Source: CBIFVZ01 sp966185765 (GTDB lineage: Bacteria > Pseudomonadota > Gammaproteobacteria > Enterobacterales > Enterobacteriaceae). Taken from it: a stretch of DNA of 64,000 nt. Below the pieces are notes generated by a model that saw only the letters and a program-made list of their open reading frames with translations, had not been told where the DNA came from and made no database searches. The stretch is taken from contig CBIFVZ010000003.1 of assembly GCA_966185765.1 (NCBI GenBank), forward strand, positions 62,001-126,000, written 5' to 3'. A program made the position numbers and the translations under genes. How positions within the stretch are numbered: the stretch's first letter is position 1; the number at the start of each line of letters is the position of its first letter. Below are positions 34,918 to 45,243 of the stretch, piece after piece.

Positions 34918-36857
34918 GTGCATTGCTTGAGCTTAACGATATCCGGCGCAGCTACCCTTCCGGCGACGGTGATGTTGAAGTGCTTAAGGGCATTACTCTG
35001 CGTGTTGAAGCCGGCGAAATGGTGGCTATTGTTGGCTCCTCCGGCTCGGGTAAATCGACGCTGATGAACATCATCGGTTGTCTGGATAAGCCTACCAGCG
35101 GCAGTTACCGCGTAGCGGGCGTCGACGTGGCACAGCTTAACAGCGATGAGCTAGCGCGCCTGCGCCGCGAGCATTTTGGTTTTATCTTCCAGCGCTATCA
35201 TCTGCTGTCTCACCTTAACGCCAGCCAGAACGTAGAAGTCCCCGCAGTGTACGCCGGTATTCCCCTTGCTGAACGCCACAAGCGCGCCCAGGCGTTGCTG
35301 GCGCGGCTGGGGCTTGAAGCACGCACGGGTTATCGCCCTTCGCAGCTTTCTGGTGGTCAGCAGCAACGTGTCAGTATTGCGCGCGCGCTCATGAACGGTG
35401 GTGAAGTGATTCTGGCCGATGAACCGACCGGGGCGCTCGATACCCATTCCGGTGAAGAGGTGATGTCCACGCTCAAAGACTTATGCGCGCGAGGCCATAC
35501 GGTGATTATTGTGACCCACGATCCTGACGTGGCGGCACAGGCCGGGCGTATTATCGAAATTCGCGACGGTGAGCTTATCAGCAACCCGCCACCACCGGGC
35601 AACGGTGCACAAAGTACGCTTGAGACGCCAGCGCAAAAGGGGGCCTCCTGGCGCCAGCTGGTGAGCGGGTTTCGTGAAGCGCTGACGATGGCGTGGCTGG
35701 CGATGGCGGCCAACAAAATGCGCACGCTACTGACCATGCTCGGCATTATTATCGGCATTGCCTCTGTGGCGTCCATTGTGATTGTTGGCGACGCTGCGCA
35801 GCAGATGGTGCTACAGGATATCCGCTCTATCGGCACCAACACTATTGATGTCTATCCTGGCAAAGATTTTGGCGATGACGATCCCAGTACGCAACAGGCG
35901 TTGAAAAATGACGATCTGAGCGCCATCGCCAGCCAGCCGTGGGTGCATTCGGCTACGCCGTCGGTATCGAAAAGTTTGCGCCTGCGCTATGGCAACCGGG
36001 ACGCGGCGGCAAGCGTCAACGGCGTCAGTGGTCAGTATTTTAATGTCTACGGCATGGATTTTAGCCAGGGCGGTCCGTTTAACGAGGAGCAGTTGCAAAG
36101 CCGGGCGCAGGTGGCCGTGATTGATGAAAATACCCGTCGCCAGCTGTTTCCCGATAAGCTTAACGTTATTGGCGAAGTAGTACTGGTGGGTAACATGCCC
36201 GCCACCATTATCGGTGTGGCGAAAGAGAAGCAGTCGATGTTTGGCAGCAGCAAGGTGCTGCGCGTCTGGCTGCCCTGGAGCACCGTTGCCGGGCGTATCA
36301 GCGGACAGAGTTGGCTCAATACTATCACTGTACGTGTTAAGGATGGCTACGAGAGCGCTGAGGCCGAAAAGCAGCTGACTCGTCTGCTGGAGCTACGCCA
36401 CGGCAAGCGTGATTTTTTCACGTATAACATGGACGAGCTCTTGAAAACGGCAGAAAGGACCACACGTACTTTACAGCTGTTTCTGACGCTGGTGGCGGTA
36501 ATTTCCCTGCTGGTGGGCGGCATTGGCGTAATGAATATCATGCTGGTGTCCGTGACCGAACGCACGCGTGAGATTGGTATTCGCATGGCAGTCGGCGCCA
36601 GAGCCAGCGACGTGTTGCAACAGTTTTTAATTGAAGCGGTGCTGGTGTGCCTGGTGGGTGGCGCGATTGGTGTGATGCTCTCGCTGCTCATTGCCTTTGC
36701 GCTCCAGTTAGTGCTTACCGGCTGGTCGATTGGCTTTTCACCGCTGGCGCTACTGACGGCGTTTATTTGTTCAACGCTGACGGGCGTGCTGTTTGGCTGG
36801 CTACCGGCCCGCAGCGCGTCGCGGTTGAACCCGATTGACGCACTGGCGCGAGAGTAA
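34914..36857 (+). CDS. macB: Macrolide export ATP-binding/permease protein MacB
   Basis: 647 residues (E. coli 648). N-terminal ABC ATPase (about 1-230) with Walker A GSSGSGKSTL, signature LSGGQQQRVSIARAL and Walker B VILADEPTGALD. Then a membrane helix at about 275-300, a periplasmic MacB_PCD domain, and three C-terminal helices of the FtsX type. MacB acts by mechanotransmission rather than classical alternating access; it exports macrolides and enterotoxin-type peptides through TolC. Confidence 0.96.
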   Translation: MSALLELNDIRRSYPSGDGDVEVLKGITLRVEAGEMVAIVGSSGSGKSTLMNIIGCLDKPTSGSYRVAGVDVAQLNSDELARLRREHFGFIFQRYHLLSHLNASQNVEVPAVYAGIPLAERHKRAQALLARLGLEARTGYRPSQLSGGQQQRVSIARALMNGGEVILADEPTGALDTHSGEEVMSTLKDLCARGHTVIIVTHDPDVAAQAGRIIEIRDGELISNPPPPGNGAQSTLETPAQKGASWRQLVSGFREALTMAWLAMAANKMRTLLTMLGIIIGIASVASIVIVGDAAQQMVLQDIRSIGTNTIDVYPGKDFGDDDPSTQQALKNDDLSAIASQPWVHSATPSVSKSLRLRYGNRDAAASVNGVSGQYFNVYGMDFSQGGPFNEEQLQSRAQVAVIDENTRRQLFPDKLNVIGEVVLVGNMPATIIGVAKEKQSMFGSSKVLRVWLPWSTVAGRISGQSWLNTITVRVKDGYESAEAEKQLTRLLELRHGKRDFFTYNMDELLKTAERTTRTLQLFLTLVAVISLLVGGIGVMNIMLVSVTERTREIGIRMAVGARASDVLQQFLIEAVLVCLVGGAIGVMLSLLIAFALQLVLTGWSIGFSPLALLTAFICSTLTGVLFGWLPARSASRLNPIDALARE

Positions 36858-36859
36858 TA

Positions 36860-36890
36860 AAAAAATGCCAGCCTGTGGGGCTGGCATTTT
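36860..36890. terminator. Bidirectional terminator between macB and cspD
   Basis: Nine-bp stem ATGCCAGCC/GGCTGGCAT flanked by AAAAAA on the left and TTTT on the right, suited to both convergent genes. Confidence 0.88.
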
Positions 36891-36925
36891 GCCTGTACGG
36901 TGTACACAATAAAGCTAAGGTGCAG

Positions 36926-37150
36926 CTATGCGACCGCTTCTTCTACCTCCACGGGAACAATCACGCTGGCGTGGTTGCCTTTTGGCCCCTGGTGTACATC
37001 AAACCTGACGGATTGTCCGGCCTTAAGCGTTCTGTAACCATCCATCTGGATAGTGGAATAGTGGGCGAAGATATCTTCACCACCGCCTTCAGGACAAATA
37101 AAACCGAATCCTTTAGCGTTATTGAACCATTTAACAATACCCGTTTCCAT
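36926..37150 (-). CDS. cspD: Cold-shock-like DNA replication inhibitor CspD
   Basis: 74 residues, nearly identical to E. coli CspD. The two RNP motifs appear as KGFGFICPE and EDIFAHY. CspD is a stationary-phase homodimer that binds single-stranded DNA and RNA and inhibits replication; it is not induced by cold. Divergent from clpS. Confidence 0.97.
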   Translation of the reverse strand: METGIVKWFNNAKGFGFICPEGGGEDIFAHYSTIQMDGYRTLKAGQSVRFDVHQGPKGNHASVIVPVEVEEAVA

Positions 37151-37473
37151 GCTTCGACATCCTTAGTAGGTCTTATATAAGTAAGATGGAATCAACCGGT
37201 GGGTGAGTCCGGGTTGTTCAAAACCTCGCCAACTCACTGAGGTTACAATTTAGATAAATCGAACATTGCGTCAAGTGGCAGACCGACAGGCGTAGTGAAA
37301 AATGGCTCAAAATTTGAAGCGGTTAACGCTATTGGCAATATTGTGACGGCTGTCTCGAATATGCAAATCCAATAGCAAAACAGGGTCAGGAAACGCGAGC
37401 CATAAGCGCGTAGACTGGATGTGTGAGAGAGCAATTAACCTCATATAGACGAATCACAAGACGATGACTGGCG
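37151..37473. other. Divergent promoter region of cspD and clpS
   Basis: 323 bp without a gene. A TTATATAA box around 37173-37180 could be the cspD -10 on the minus strand; the clpS ATG is preceded by an ACGATGACTGGCG leader rather than a strong ribosome site. I see no hairpin or operator that stands out. Confidence 0.45.
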
Positions 37474-37794
37474 ATGGGTAAGACAAACGACTGGCTCGAT
37501 TTTGACAGCCTGGCAAAAGAGAAGGCACGTGAGGCGCTAAAACCGCCATCCATGTATAAAGTTATACTGATGAATGACGATTACACGCCGATGGAATTTG
37601 TTATTGACGTGCTGCAAAAGTTCTTTTCTTATGATGTAGAGCGAGCAACGCAACTGATGCTCACTGTTCACTATCAGGGTAAGGCCATTTGTGGGGTTTA
37701 CACCGCAGAAGTGGCAGAGACCAAAGTGATGATGGTGAACAAGTATGCGAGGGAACACGAGTATCCGTTGCTGTGTACGCAGGAATTAGCCTGA
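37474..37794 (+). CDS. clpS: ATP-dependent Clp protease adaptor ClpS
   Basis: 106 residues, the E. coli length. The N-degron binding pocket motifs NDDYTPMEFVIDVL and AEVAETKVM (with His in the TVHYQG part) are intact. It delivers proteins with Leu, Phe, Tyr or Trp at the N-terminus to ClpAP. The transferase that makes such N-degrons, aat, is encoded 3 kb downstream. Confidence 0.97.
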   Translation: MGKTNDWLDFDSLAKEKAREALKPPSMYKVILMNDDYTPMEFVIDVLQKFFSYDVERATQLMLTVHYQGKAICGVYTAEVAETKVMMVNKYAREHEYPLLCTQELA

Positions 37795-37821
37795 GGAAGG
37801 CAAACAATTATGGGGGTGCCT

Positions 37822-40095
37822 ATGCTCAATCAAGAACTGGAACTCAGTTTAAATATGGCTTTCGCCAGAGCGCGTGAGCACCGACATGAGTTTATGACCG
37901 TCGAGCACCTGTTGCTGGCGTTGCTCAGTAACCCGTCTGCCCGGGAGGCGCTGGAAGCCTGCTCGGTAGACCTGGTGGCGTTGCGCCAGGAGCTTGAGGC
38001 CTTCATCGAACAAACCACGCCGGTATTGCCAGAAAGCGAAGAAGAGCGCGACACCCAGCCGACGCTCAGCTTTCAACGCGTGCTTCAGCGTGCCGTTTTC
38101 CACGTCCAGTCGTCCGGGCGCAGTGAAGTTAGCGGTGCCAATGTGCTGGTGGCCATTTTCAGCGAGCAGGAATCCCAGGCGGCCTACCTGCTGCGCAAAC
38201 ATGAAGTTAGCCGTCTCGACGTCGTGAACTTTATCTCTCACGGTACGCGCAAAGACGATTCCAACCAGGCGCCTGGCGCCGACAACCCGGTCAGTGACGA
38301 GCAGGCAGGCGGGGAGGAACGTATGGAGAACTTCACCACCAATCTCAATCAGCTTGCCCGCGTGGGCGGCATTGACCCGCTGATTGGCCGCGATAAAGAA
38401 CTTGAGCGCGCCATTCAGGTGCTGTGCCGCCGACGTAAAAATAACCCGCTGCTGGTGGGTGAGTCAGGTGTGGGTAAGACGGCGATTGCAGAGGGGCTTG
38501 CCTGGCGCATTGTGCAGGGCGACGTGCCGGAAGTGATGGCGGATTGCACCCTTTACTCGCTGGATATTGGCTCGCTGTTGGCGGGTACCAAATACCGCGG
38601 TGATTTTGAAAAACGCTTTAAGGCGCTGCTTAAGCAGCTTGAAGCGGACACCACCAGCATTCTGTTCATTGATGAGATTCATACCATCATCGGTGCGGGT
38701 GCGGCTTCTGGCGGCCAGGTTGATGCGGCAAACCTGATTAAACCGCTGCTTTCCAGCGGTAAAATCCGCGTGATTGGCTCCACGACCTATCAGGAGTTCA
38801 GCAATATCTTTGAAAAGGATCGCGCACTGGCGCGTCGTTTCCAGAAAATTGATATTACTGAGCCGTCAATTGACGAAACCGTACAAATTATCAACGGCCT
38901 GAAGCCGAAGTATGAAGCACACCACGATGTGCGTTACACCGCCAAGGCGGTTCGTGCGGCGGTTGAACTGTCGGTGAAATACATCAACGATCGCCATTTG
39001 CCGGACAAGGCGATTGACGTTATTGATGAAGCTGGCGCGCGCTGTCGTTTGATGCCGGTCAGCAAGCGTCGTAAAACGATTAACGTCAGTGACATTGAGT
39101 CAGTGGTCGCGCGCATTGCCCGAGTACCTGAAAAGAGCATTTCAGCAAGCGATCGCGATACGCTCAGAAATCTGGGCGACCGCCTGAAAATGCTGGTGTT
39201 CGGTCAGGATAAAGCGATTGAGGCGCTGACCGAGGCCATCAAGATGAGCCGGGCGGGTCTGGGCCATGAGCATAAGCCAGTAGGCTCGTTCCTGTTTGCC
39301 GGGCCGACAGGTGTCGGGAAAACCGAAGTGACCGTACAGCTTGCGAAAGCGTTAGGTATTGAGCTGTTGCGTTTTGATATGTCGGAATATATGGAGCGCC
39401 ACACCGTCAGCCGCCTGATTGGCGCGCCTCCGGGTTATGTAGGCTATGACCAGGGCGGGCTACTGACTGATGCGGTTATCAAGCATCCGCATGCTGTGCT
39501 GTTGCTTGATGAAATCGAGAAAGCACATCCGGATGTGTTTAACCTGCTGTTACAGGTGATGGACAACGGAACGCTGACTGACAATAACGGCCGTAAGGCA
39601 GACTTCCGCAATGTGGTGCTGGTGATGACCACCAACGCCGGTGTACGTGAAACCGAGCGTAAATCGATTGGCCTGATTCACCAGGACAACAGCACTGACG
39701 CGCTGGAGGAAATTAAAAAGGTCTTTACGCCGGAGTTTCGTAACCGCCTGGATAACATCATCTGGTTTGATCATCTCTCGACGACGGTCATTCACCAGGT
39801 GGTCGACAAGTTTATTGTCGAACTTCAGGTGCAGCTGGATGCGAAAGGCGTGTCGCTGGAAGTCAGTCAGGAAGCTCGGGAGTGGTTGGCCGTTAAAGGC
39901 TACGATCGCGCGATGGGTGCACGCCCAATGTCACGTGTGATTCAGGATAACCTGAAAAAACCGCTCGCCAACGAGTTGCTGTTTGGTTCACTGGTCAACG
40001 GCGGTCAGGTCACGGTATCACTGGACAAAAAAGAAGATAAGCTCAGTTACGACTTCCTGAGCGCCCAGAAGCATAAGCCAGAAGCAGCACACTAA
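37822..40095 (+). CDS. clpA: ATP-dependent Clp protease ATP-binding subunit ClpA
   Basis: 757 residues from ATG 37822 (E. coli 758). An in-frame ATG 12 bp earlier is possible, but the family begins MLNQELELSLNMAF and a GGGGGTG ribosome-site match precedes the chosen start. Clp_N domain (about 1-145), AAA module 1 (Walker A GESGVGKTAIAEG), AAA module 2 (Walker A GPTGVGKTEV, Walker B LLLDEIEKAHPDV) and the ClpP-docking loop (SIGLIHQDN). It unfolds substrates for ClpP. Confidence 0.97.
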   Translation: MLNQELELSLNMAFARAREHRHEFMTVEHLLLALLSNPSAREALEACSVDLVALRQELEAFIEQTTPVLPESEEERDTQPTLSFQRVLQRAVFHVQSSGRSEVSGANVLVAIFSEQESQAAYLLRKHEVSRLDVVNFISHGTRKDDSNQAPGADNPVSDEQAGGEERMENFTTNLNQLARVGGIDPLIGRDKELERAIQVLCRRRKNNPLLVGESGVGKTAIAEGLAWRIVQGDVPEVMADCTLYSLDIGSLLAGTKYRGDFEKRFKALLKQLEADTTSILFIDEIHTIIGAGAASGGQVDAANLIKPLLSSGKIRVIGSTTYQEFSNIFEKDRALARRFQKIDITEPSIDETVQIINGLKPKYEAHHDVRYTAKAVRAAVELSVKYINDRHLPDKAIDVIDEAGARCRLMPVSKRRKTINVSDIESVVARIARVPEKSISASDRDTLRNLGDRLKMLVFGQDKAIEALTEAIKMSRAGLGHEHKPVGSFLFAGPTGVGKTEVTVQLAKALGIELLRFDMSEYMERHTVSRLIGAPPGYVGYDQGGLLTDAVIKHPHAVLLLDEIEKAHPDVFNLLLQVMDNGTLTDNNGRKADFRNVVLVMTTNAGVRETERKSIGLIHQDNSTDALEEIKKVFTPEFRNRLDNIIWFDHLSTTVIHQVVDKFIVELQVQLDAKGVSLEVSQEAREWLAVKGYDRAMGARPMSRVIQDNLKKPLANELLFGSLVNGGQVTVSLDKKEDKLSYDFLSAQKHKPEAAH

Positions 40096-40114
40096 TCGTT
40101 ACAGGTAATCTCAT

Positions 40115-40145
40115 AAAACCGGGTCCGGGAAGGCCCGGTTTTTTT
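40115..40145 (+). terminator. Terminator of clpA
   Basis: AAAACCGGG/CCCGGTTTT stem with a 10-base loop and a run of T. Confidence 0.88.
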
Positions 40146-40343
40146 ATGTGTGCGGAATAGGGCAGAACGTGGAACGTGAGGACAGGCGAGTGGGTGTTTC
40201 AGACGTAAGAGCGGCGCGTTTATGCCATCAGGCAAAGTAAAGCAGAGCGGACAGGGAGTCAGGCGGGTTTAGCATAAAACAGTCAGTGGGCATAAACGGT
40301 AATGCCGAATACTATGCATTTGCCCGGCGGGCAGCAGCAACGC
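40146..40343. other. clpA-infA gap lacking the serW tRNA gene
   Basis: In E. coli K-12 this gap holds serW (tRNA-Ser GGA). No cloverleaf, no GGTTCGAATCC T-arm and no serine anticodon arm can be found here on either strand. The stretch is otherwise unremarkable. Confidence 0.6.
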
Positions 40344-40369
40344 AAAAGGCCGGAATCAACCGGCCCTTA
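40344..40369 (-). terminator. Terminator of infA
   Basis: On the minus strand GGCCGG-TTGATT-CCGGCC followed by TTTTGCG, downstream of the infA stop. Confidence 0.82.
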
Positions 40370-40396
40370 GCGTCATCGCGGGATAAGTGTCATACC

Positions 40397-40618
<222 letters not shown>

Positions 40619-40895
40619 ATCCTCGGGATGTCACTACCATAGTTTGAACCGGCAAGATAATGCCGAAGTTCACGTATTATGTAAAGAATTGCCGACAATA
40701 ATGCCGACAAAGCACACTGCTGCGCATTACCCGTGAGACAGCTGACCTGTTACGGCGATGCGGGCGTATAAGGGGAGCAAAGCGATAAACGGTGGGGCGT
40801 TGCCTGTAAATATCCCATACGGCGGCAGGGTAATGTGCGAAGTTTGATTCAGCGCCGACAATTATAACATGGGATGACCGTTAAGGTGGAAAACA

Positions 40896-41600
40896 TTATT
40901 CCGGGTGTGTAAACAGCGTCTGGGGCTGCCAGCAGTGCGACGTCAGCGTTACTAAATGCAAGTCCAGCAGCTGTTGAAGATAGCTGCGCCGTGATATCTC
41001 AACCGCGCCCAGAGAGGCGGTGTGAGCGTTCAGGACCTGACAGTCAATAAGTTGACCACCCTGGCGTATAAAATACTCGCAAAATACCTTCAGCGCCGTT
41101 TTAGAGGCATTCTCCCGCCGACTGAACATCGACTCGCCGCAAAACAGAGCGCCCTGGGCCACGCCGTACATGCCGCCGACCAGTTCATCACCCAGCCAGA
41201 CTTCAACCGAATGAGCATGCCCCAGTTGATGAAGTTGTACAAATGCGGCGCTGACTTCGGGCACAATCCAGGTGCCTTCCTCACGCTCGCTGGCACAGCC
41301 TGCGACGACGTCGGCAAACGCATGATTCAACGTCACGCGATAAGGACAGTGGCGCAGGAAATGTTTGAAGCTACGGCTGATATGGAGGGTGGCCGGATCC
41401 AGTACCGCCCGTGGGTCGGGAGACCACCACAAAATAGGGTCGCCCGGAGAGTACCAGGGGAAAATGCCGCGCTGATAGGCAAGTAGCAGACGCGCCGGGC
41501 TGAGATCGCCGCCGAGCGCCAGCAGTCCGTTAGGCTCGCGTAGTGCCACCTCCGGTGACGGAAACTCAATCGAGTAACGAGAAAGCTGAACCAGACGCAT
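40896..41600 (-). CDS. aat: Leucyl/phenylalanyl-tRNA--protein transferase
   Basis: 234 residues, the family length. GNAT-like fold; conserved block GLLALGGDLSPARLLLAYQRGIFPW and GMYGVAQGALFCGESMFS are diagnostic. It attaches Leu or Phe to proteins with N-terminal Arg or Lys, creating N-degrons read by ClpS-ClpAP. It is co-directional with cydDC. Confidence 0.97.
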   Translation of the reverse strand: MRLVQLSRYSIEFPSPEVALREPNGLLALGGDLSPARLLLAYQRGIFPWYSPGDPILWWSPDPRAVLDPATLHISRSFKHFLRHCPYRVTLNHAFADVVAGCASEREEGTWIVPEVSAAFVQLHQLGHAHSVEVWLGDELVGGMYGVAQGALFCGESMFSRRENASKTALKVFCEYFIRQGGQLIDCQVLNAHTASLGAVEISRRSYLQQLLDLHLVTLTSHCWQPQTLFTHPE

Positions 41601-41637
41601 AGTGCTCTCCAGGACAAATCTAAAGCGTAATCACAGT

Positions 41638-43359
41638 TTACAGCTGACGTAGAAAATGAGAATAGCGCCCGTTGATCATCTTTAGCTGCTCGTGGCTACC
41701 TTGCTCAATAATTTTCCCTTCGTCCATTACCGCAATGCGGTCAAATGCTGATAAACCGCGCAGGCGGTGCGTCACCATTATCAGCGTTTTATTTACGCAA
41801 ACCTCAAGCAACAGATTAAGAATTTGCCCTTCAGTTTGCGCATCCAGCCCTTCGGTCGGCTCATCAAGTAGCATGAGAGGCGCGTCATGCAGCAGTGCGC
41901 GGGCGATAGCCAACCTGCGCAGTTCACCGCCGGAAAGTTGGCGTCCGCCTTCACCAAGCCAGGCATTTAGCCCATCGTCATCCAACAGTGACGCCAGTCC
42001 GACGCGTTCAAGCGTTGTGCTGAGTCGTTCGTCGTGCGCATCGGGACAGGCCAGCAGCAGGTTATCGCGAAGCGTGGCGCTAAACAGATGCACGCGTTGT
42101 GGCACTACGCTGGTCACGTTGCGAAGGGTGGCCTCATCATAATCACCAAGTAGTACGCCGTTAAGTGTGATATCCCCGTGCTGTGGGTCGCGCGCGCGAG
42201 TCAGGAGCTGTAAGAGCGTGGATTTTCCACATCCAGTGCGCCCTAACAGCGCAATGTGCTCACCGCTGTCGATATCCAACGTCAGGTTGTGCAGCGCTGG
42301 CTGTGGCTGAGCTGGATAGTGGAATGTGACATTGTGAATATGAAGCGCAACGGACTGTGGGCGAGCCGGACCCTGGTCAGGGAAGCTGACTTCAGGCTTT
42401 TGCTCAAGAATCTGTGTCAGACGCAGGGCAGATGCAGCGACCTGACCGAGGTGCTGAAAGGCACCAGTCACCGGGGTGAGCGCTTCGAATGCGGCCAGTG
42501 CGCAGAAGACAAACAAGGCAATGAGCGCACCCGGTGAACTGTTGTCACCGACGCCGCCTGCAGACAGCCACAACATAGCAATCACGGTAAAACCGGCAAT
42601 GAGCAGCATCAGCGCCTGAGACAGTGCGCTAAGACCGGTCTGGCGGCGCTGGGCTTCAAGCCAGCTATGCTCTGTTTGCTCAAGTTTCTCTCGCCACTGC
42701 GCGCTGGCACCGAAGAGGCGCAGTTCCGCCTGGCCGTGCAGCCAGGAGATCAGCTGTTGGCGGTAATCGCTACGCAGTGTGGTGAGGGCAATTCCTGCCG
42801 GGCGACCTGCCTGCCAGAAAAGCGGCGGCAGCAGAAGCAGTGTCAGCAACATAATGCCGCCAAGCGTGAAGGCGAGCGACATATCAAGAAAGCTCAGCCC
42901 AAACGTGACGACAATAATGGTCACCAGCGCGCCCATCATGGGTGAAATCACGCGTAGATAGAGATGGTCCAGCGCATCAACATCAGCAACCAGGCGGTTA
43001 AGCAGCTCGCCCTGACGAAAGCGTTCCAGCCCGGCAGGTGAAAGGGGGAGCAGACGGCTGAAGGTGAATACGCGCAGATGTTGCAACACACGGAATGTGG
43101 CATCGTGGCTGACCAGACGCTCAAAGTAACGGCCTGCGGTGCGGGTGATTGCCGCGCCGCGCACGCCTGCGGCAGGCAGCATGTAGTTAAAACTGTAAAC
43201 CCCTGCAGTACCGGCTAATGCAGAGGCTGAGAGGAACCAGCCAGATAGCGTCAACAGGCCGATGCTGGCGAGCAGTGTGATAATAGCCAGCAGAACGCCG
43301 AGCGTCATCAGCCAACGATGGCGACGAAATAGCGTCAGAAAGGGCAGTAGCGCACGCAT
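41638..43359 (-). CDS. cydC: Glutathione/cysteine ABC exporter subunit CydC
   Basis: 573 residues (E. coli 573). Six membrane helices (about 15-310) fused to an ABC domain with Walker A GRTGCGKSTLL, signature LSGGELRRLAIARAL and Walker B LMLLDEPTEGLD. Heterodimer with CydD, exporting cysteine and glutathione to the periplasm and needed for cytochrome bd assembly. The ATG follows the cydD stop with no gap; the ribosome site GGAG lies in the last codons of cydD. Confidence 0.96.
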   Translation of the reverse strand: MRALLPFLTLFRRHRWLMTLGVLLAIITLLASIGLLTLSGWFLSASALAGTAGVYSFNYMLPAAGVRGAAITRTAGRYFERLVSHDATFRVLQHLRVFTFSRLLPLSPAGLERFRQGELLNRLVADVDALDHLYLRVISPMMGALVTIIVVTFGLSFLDMSLAFTLGGIMLLTLLLLPPLFWQAGRPAGIALTTLRSDYRQQLISWLHGQAELRLFGASAQWREKLEQTEHSWLEAQRRQTGLSALSQALMLLIAGFTVIAMLWLSAGGVGDNSSPGALIALFVFCALAAFEALTPVTGAFQHLGQVAASALRLTQILEQKPEVSFPDQGPARPQSVALHIHNVTFHYPAQPQPALHNLTLDIDSGEHIALLGRTGCGKSTLLQLLTRARDPQHGDITLNGVLLGDYDEATLRNVTSVVPQRVHLFSATLRDNLLLACPDAHDERLSTTLERVGLASLLDDDGLNAWLGEGGRQLSGGELRRLAIARALLHDAPLMLLDEPTEGLDAQTEGQILNLLLEVCVNKTLIMVTHRLRGLSAFDRIAVMDEGKIIEQGSHEQLKMINGRYSHFLRQL

Positions 43360-45123
43360 TTAAATCTCCTCCAGGCGGCAAGCCAGCAACCCGGCAAATG
43401 GCCCAGCCTGCTGTTCCAGCTCACTAAAACTACCCTGTTGTAAAATCTGGCCGTTCTGCATCACCCAGATTTCGTCCCAGCTCGTCAGCGAGTCAAGTCG
43501 ATGGGTCACCATGAGGGTCGTCTGGTGGCGAGAGGCGGCATCAAGTGCCGTCATGACCAGCCCTTCGCTGTGTGCATCAAGGCTGGCGACAGGTTCGTCG
43601 AGCAGTAACAGCCCGCAGGGCATTAACAATGCGCGCGCCAGCGCCACGCGCTGTGCCTGGCCAACGGACAGGTGCGAGGCCTGTTCCCCTAACGGGGTAT
43701 CAATACCCTGAGGTAGCAACGGCAGAAATTCGCTTACGCAGGCGGCATCGAGTGCAGCGTGCAGACAGGCGTCAGACACCTCACGCCCAAGCAGAACGTT
43801 TTCACGCACGGTCATTGCGGGTAGACGCGGGTTTTGTCCAAGCCAGCTCAGGTTACGGTGCAGGCTGTCAGGGTTGAGGTCGCGTAGTTCATAACCATTA
43901 AAGGTGAGGGAGCCTTCATACGGCAAAAAGCCGGACAGCAGATTTATCACCGTACTCTTACCTGCGCCGCTGGGGCCGACCAATGCAACGCGTTTACCGG
44001 CAGTCAGGCTGAAGGTCAGCGGTCCGGCAAGACGCTTGCCCTGCGCCGAGAGGATATACACATCCTGCGCTTCAACGCTTAACGCGTCGTTGTCTTTTAG
44101 CTTGTGTACCCCGTGTGGTGGACGTTGTAATGGTGAGTCGAGAAACTGTTGCAGACTATCGGCCGCCCCAATCGCCTGAGCTTTGGCGTGATAAAACGTA
44201 CCAAGATCGCGCAGCGGCTGGAAAAACTCCGGTGCAAGAATCAGCGCGAGAAAACCCGCAAACAGGGTGACTGTTGTGCCGTAGCTGCCAAAATTCAGTT
44301 CACCGAGGTAGGAGAAACCAAAGTAAACAGCGACCAGCGCGATGGAGAGTGAGGCAAAGAATTCCAGTACGCCTGACGAGAGAAAGGCAAGTCGCAGTAC
44401 CTCCATTGTCCGCTGGCGGAAATCTTGTGACGCGCGCTCAATTTTTTGTGTTTCCGCAGCCCCCCGATGAAACAGGCGTAGCGTCTCCATCCCGCGCAGC
44501 CGATCGAGGAAATGGCCGCTAAGGCGTGACAGCGCCTGAAAATTACGGCGGTTAGCTTCAGCCGCTCCCATACCGACCATTGCCATAAAGAGCGGGATAA
44601 GCGGGGCTGTGCACAGCAAAATCAGCGCGGCTGCCCAGTTTGACGGAAAAATGGTCAGCACGATGATGAGCGGTACTGCGCCTGCCAGCGCCATCTGGGG
44701 CAAATAGCGGGCATAGAAATCGTGCATGTCTTCGATTTGCTCGAGCACAAGCGTTGCCCAGCTACCGGCCGGTTTGCCCTGAATCCATGCCGGTCCCGCA
44801 TCCTGTAATCTGTCCAGTACCAGGGTACGGATGCGCTGGCGGATATACATACCGGCCCGAAATCCCGCCTTTTCACGCAGCCATACCACCCACGCACGCA
44901 GAATAAAAACCAGAACGAGCTGCACAAAGGGCAACAGTAATGCTTCGCGTGGGATGTTTTCCATGATCATATGGTGCAGGAGGCTTGCCAGCACCCAGGC
45001 TTGAGCGACGATAAGCAGACCGCTAATCACCCCAAGCAGACGCGACAGGTTAAGCCAGCGGCGGGAGATAACACTTTGTTGTTTCAGCCATTGGCTCAGT
45101 TCTTGTTGACGGGTTTTATTCAT
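43360..45123 (-). CDS. cydD: Glutathione/cysteine ABC exporter subunit CydD
   Basis: 587 residues (E. coli 588). Same layout as CydC: membrane half, then ABC domain with Walker A GPSGAGKSTV, a signature reading LSVGQAQRVALARAL (V for the usual G, which is normal for CydD) and Walker B LLLDEPVASLD. First gene of the cydDC pair. Confidence 0.96.
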   Translation of the reverse strand: MNKTRQQELSQWLKQQSVISRRWLNLSRLLGVISGLLIVAQAWVLASLLHHMIMENIPREALLLPFVQLVLVFILRAWVVWLREKAGFRAGMYIRQRIRTLVLDRLQDAGPAWIQGKPAGSWATLVLEQIEDMHDFYARYLPQMALAGAVPLIIVLTIFPSNWAAALILLCTAPLIPLFMAMVGMGAAEANRRNFQALSRLSGHFLDRLRGMETLRLFHRGAAETQKIERASQDFRQRTMEVLRLAFLSSGVLEFFASLSIALVAVYFGFSYLGELNFGSYGTTVTLFAGFLALILAPEFFQPLRDLGTFYHAKAQAIGAADSLQQFLDSPLQRPPHGVHKLKDNDALSVEAQDVYILSAQGKRLAGPLTFSLTAGKRVALVGPSGAGKSTVINLLSGFLPYEGSLTFNGYELRDLNPDSLHRNLSWLGQNPRLPAMTVRENVLLGREVSDACLHAALDAACVSEFLPLLPQGIDTPLGEQASHLSVGQAQRVALARALLMPCGLLLLDEPVASLDAHSEGLVMTALDAASRHQTTLMVTHRLDSLTSWDEIWVMQNGQILQQGSFSELEQQAGPFAGLLACRLEEI

Positions 45124-45195
45124 TGCGTGCCATGCAGGTGAGTGAACAACGGATCGCCGGAGCGGCGAAGGCGCAGCGCAATGTTACATCGCGGC

Positions 45196-45224
45196 AAAAA
45201 GAAAGGCGACACTCAGGTCGCCTT
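45196..45224 (-). terminator. Terminator of trxB
   Basis: AAGGCGAC/GTCGCCTT stem; on the minus strand it is followed by TCTTTTTGCC, 20 bp after the trxB stop. Confidence 0.85.
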
Positions 45225-45243
45225 CATTCACATTTACCGGAAA

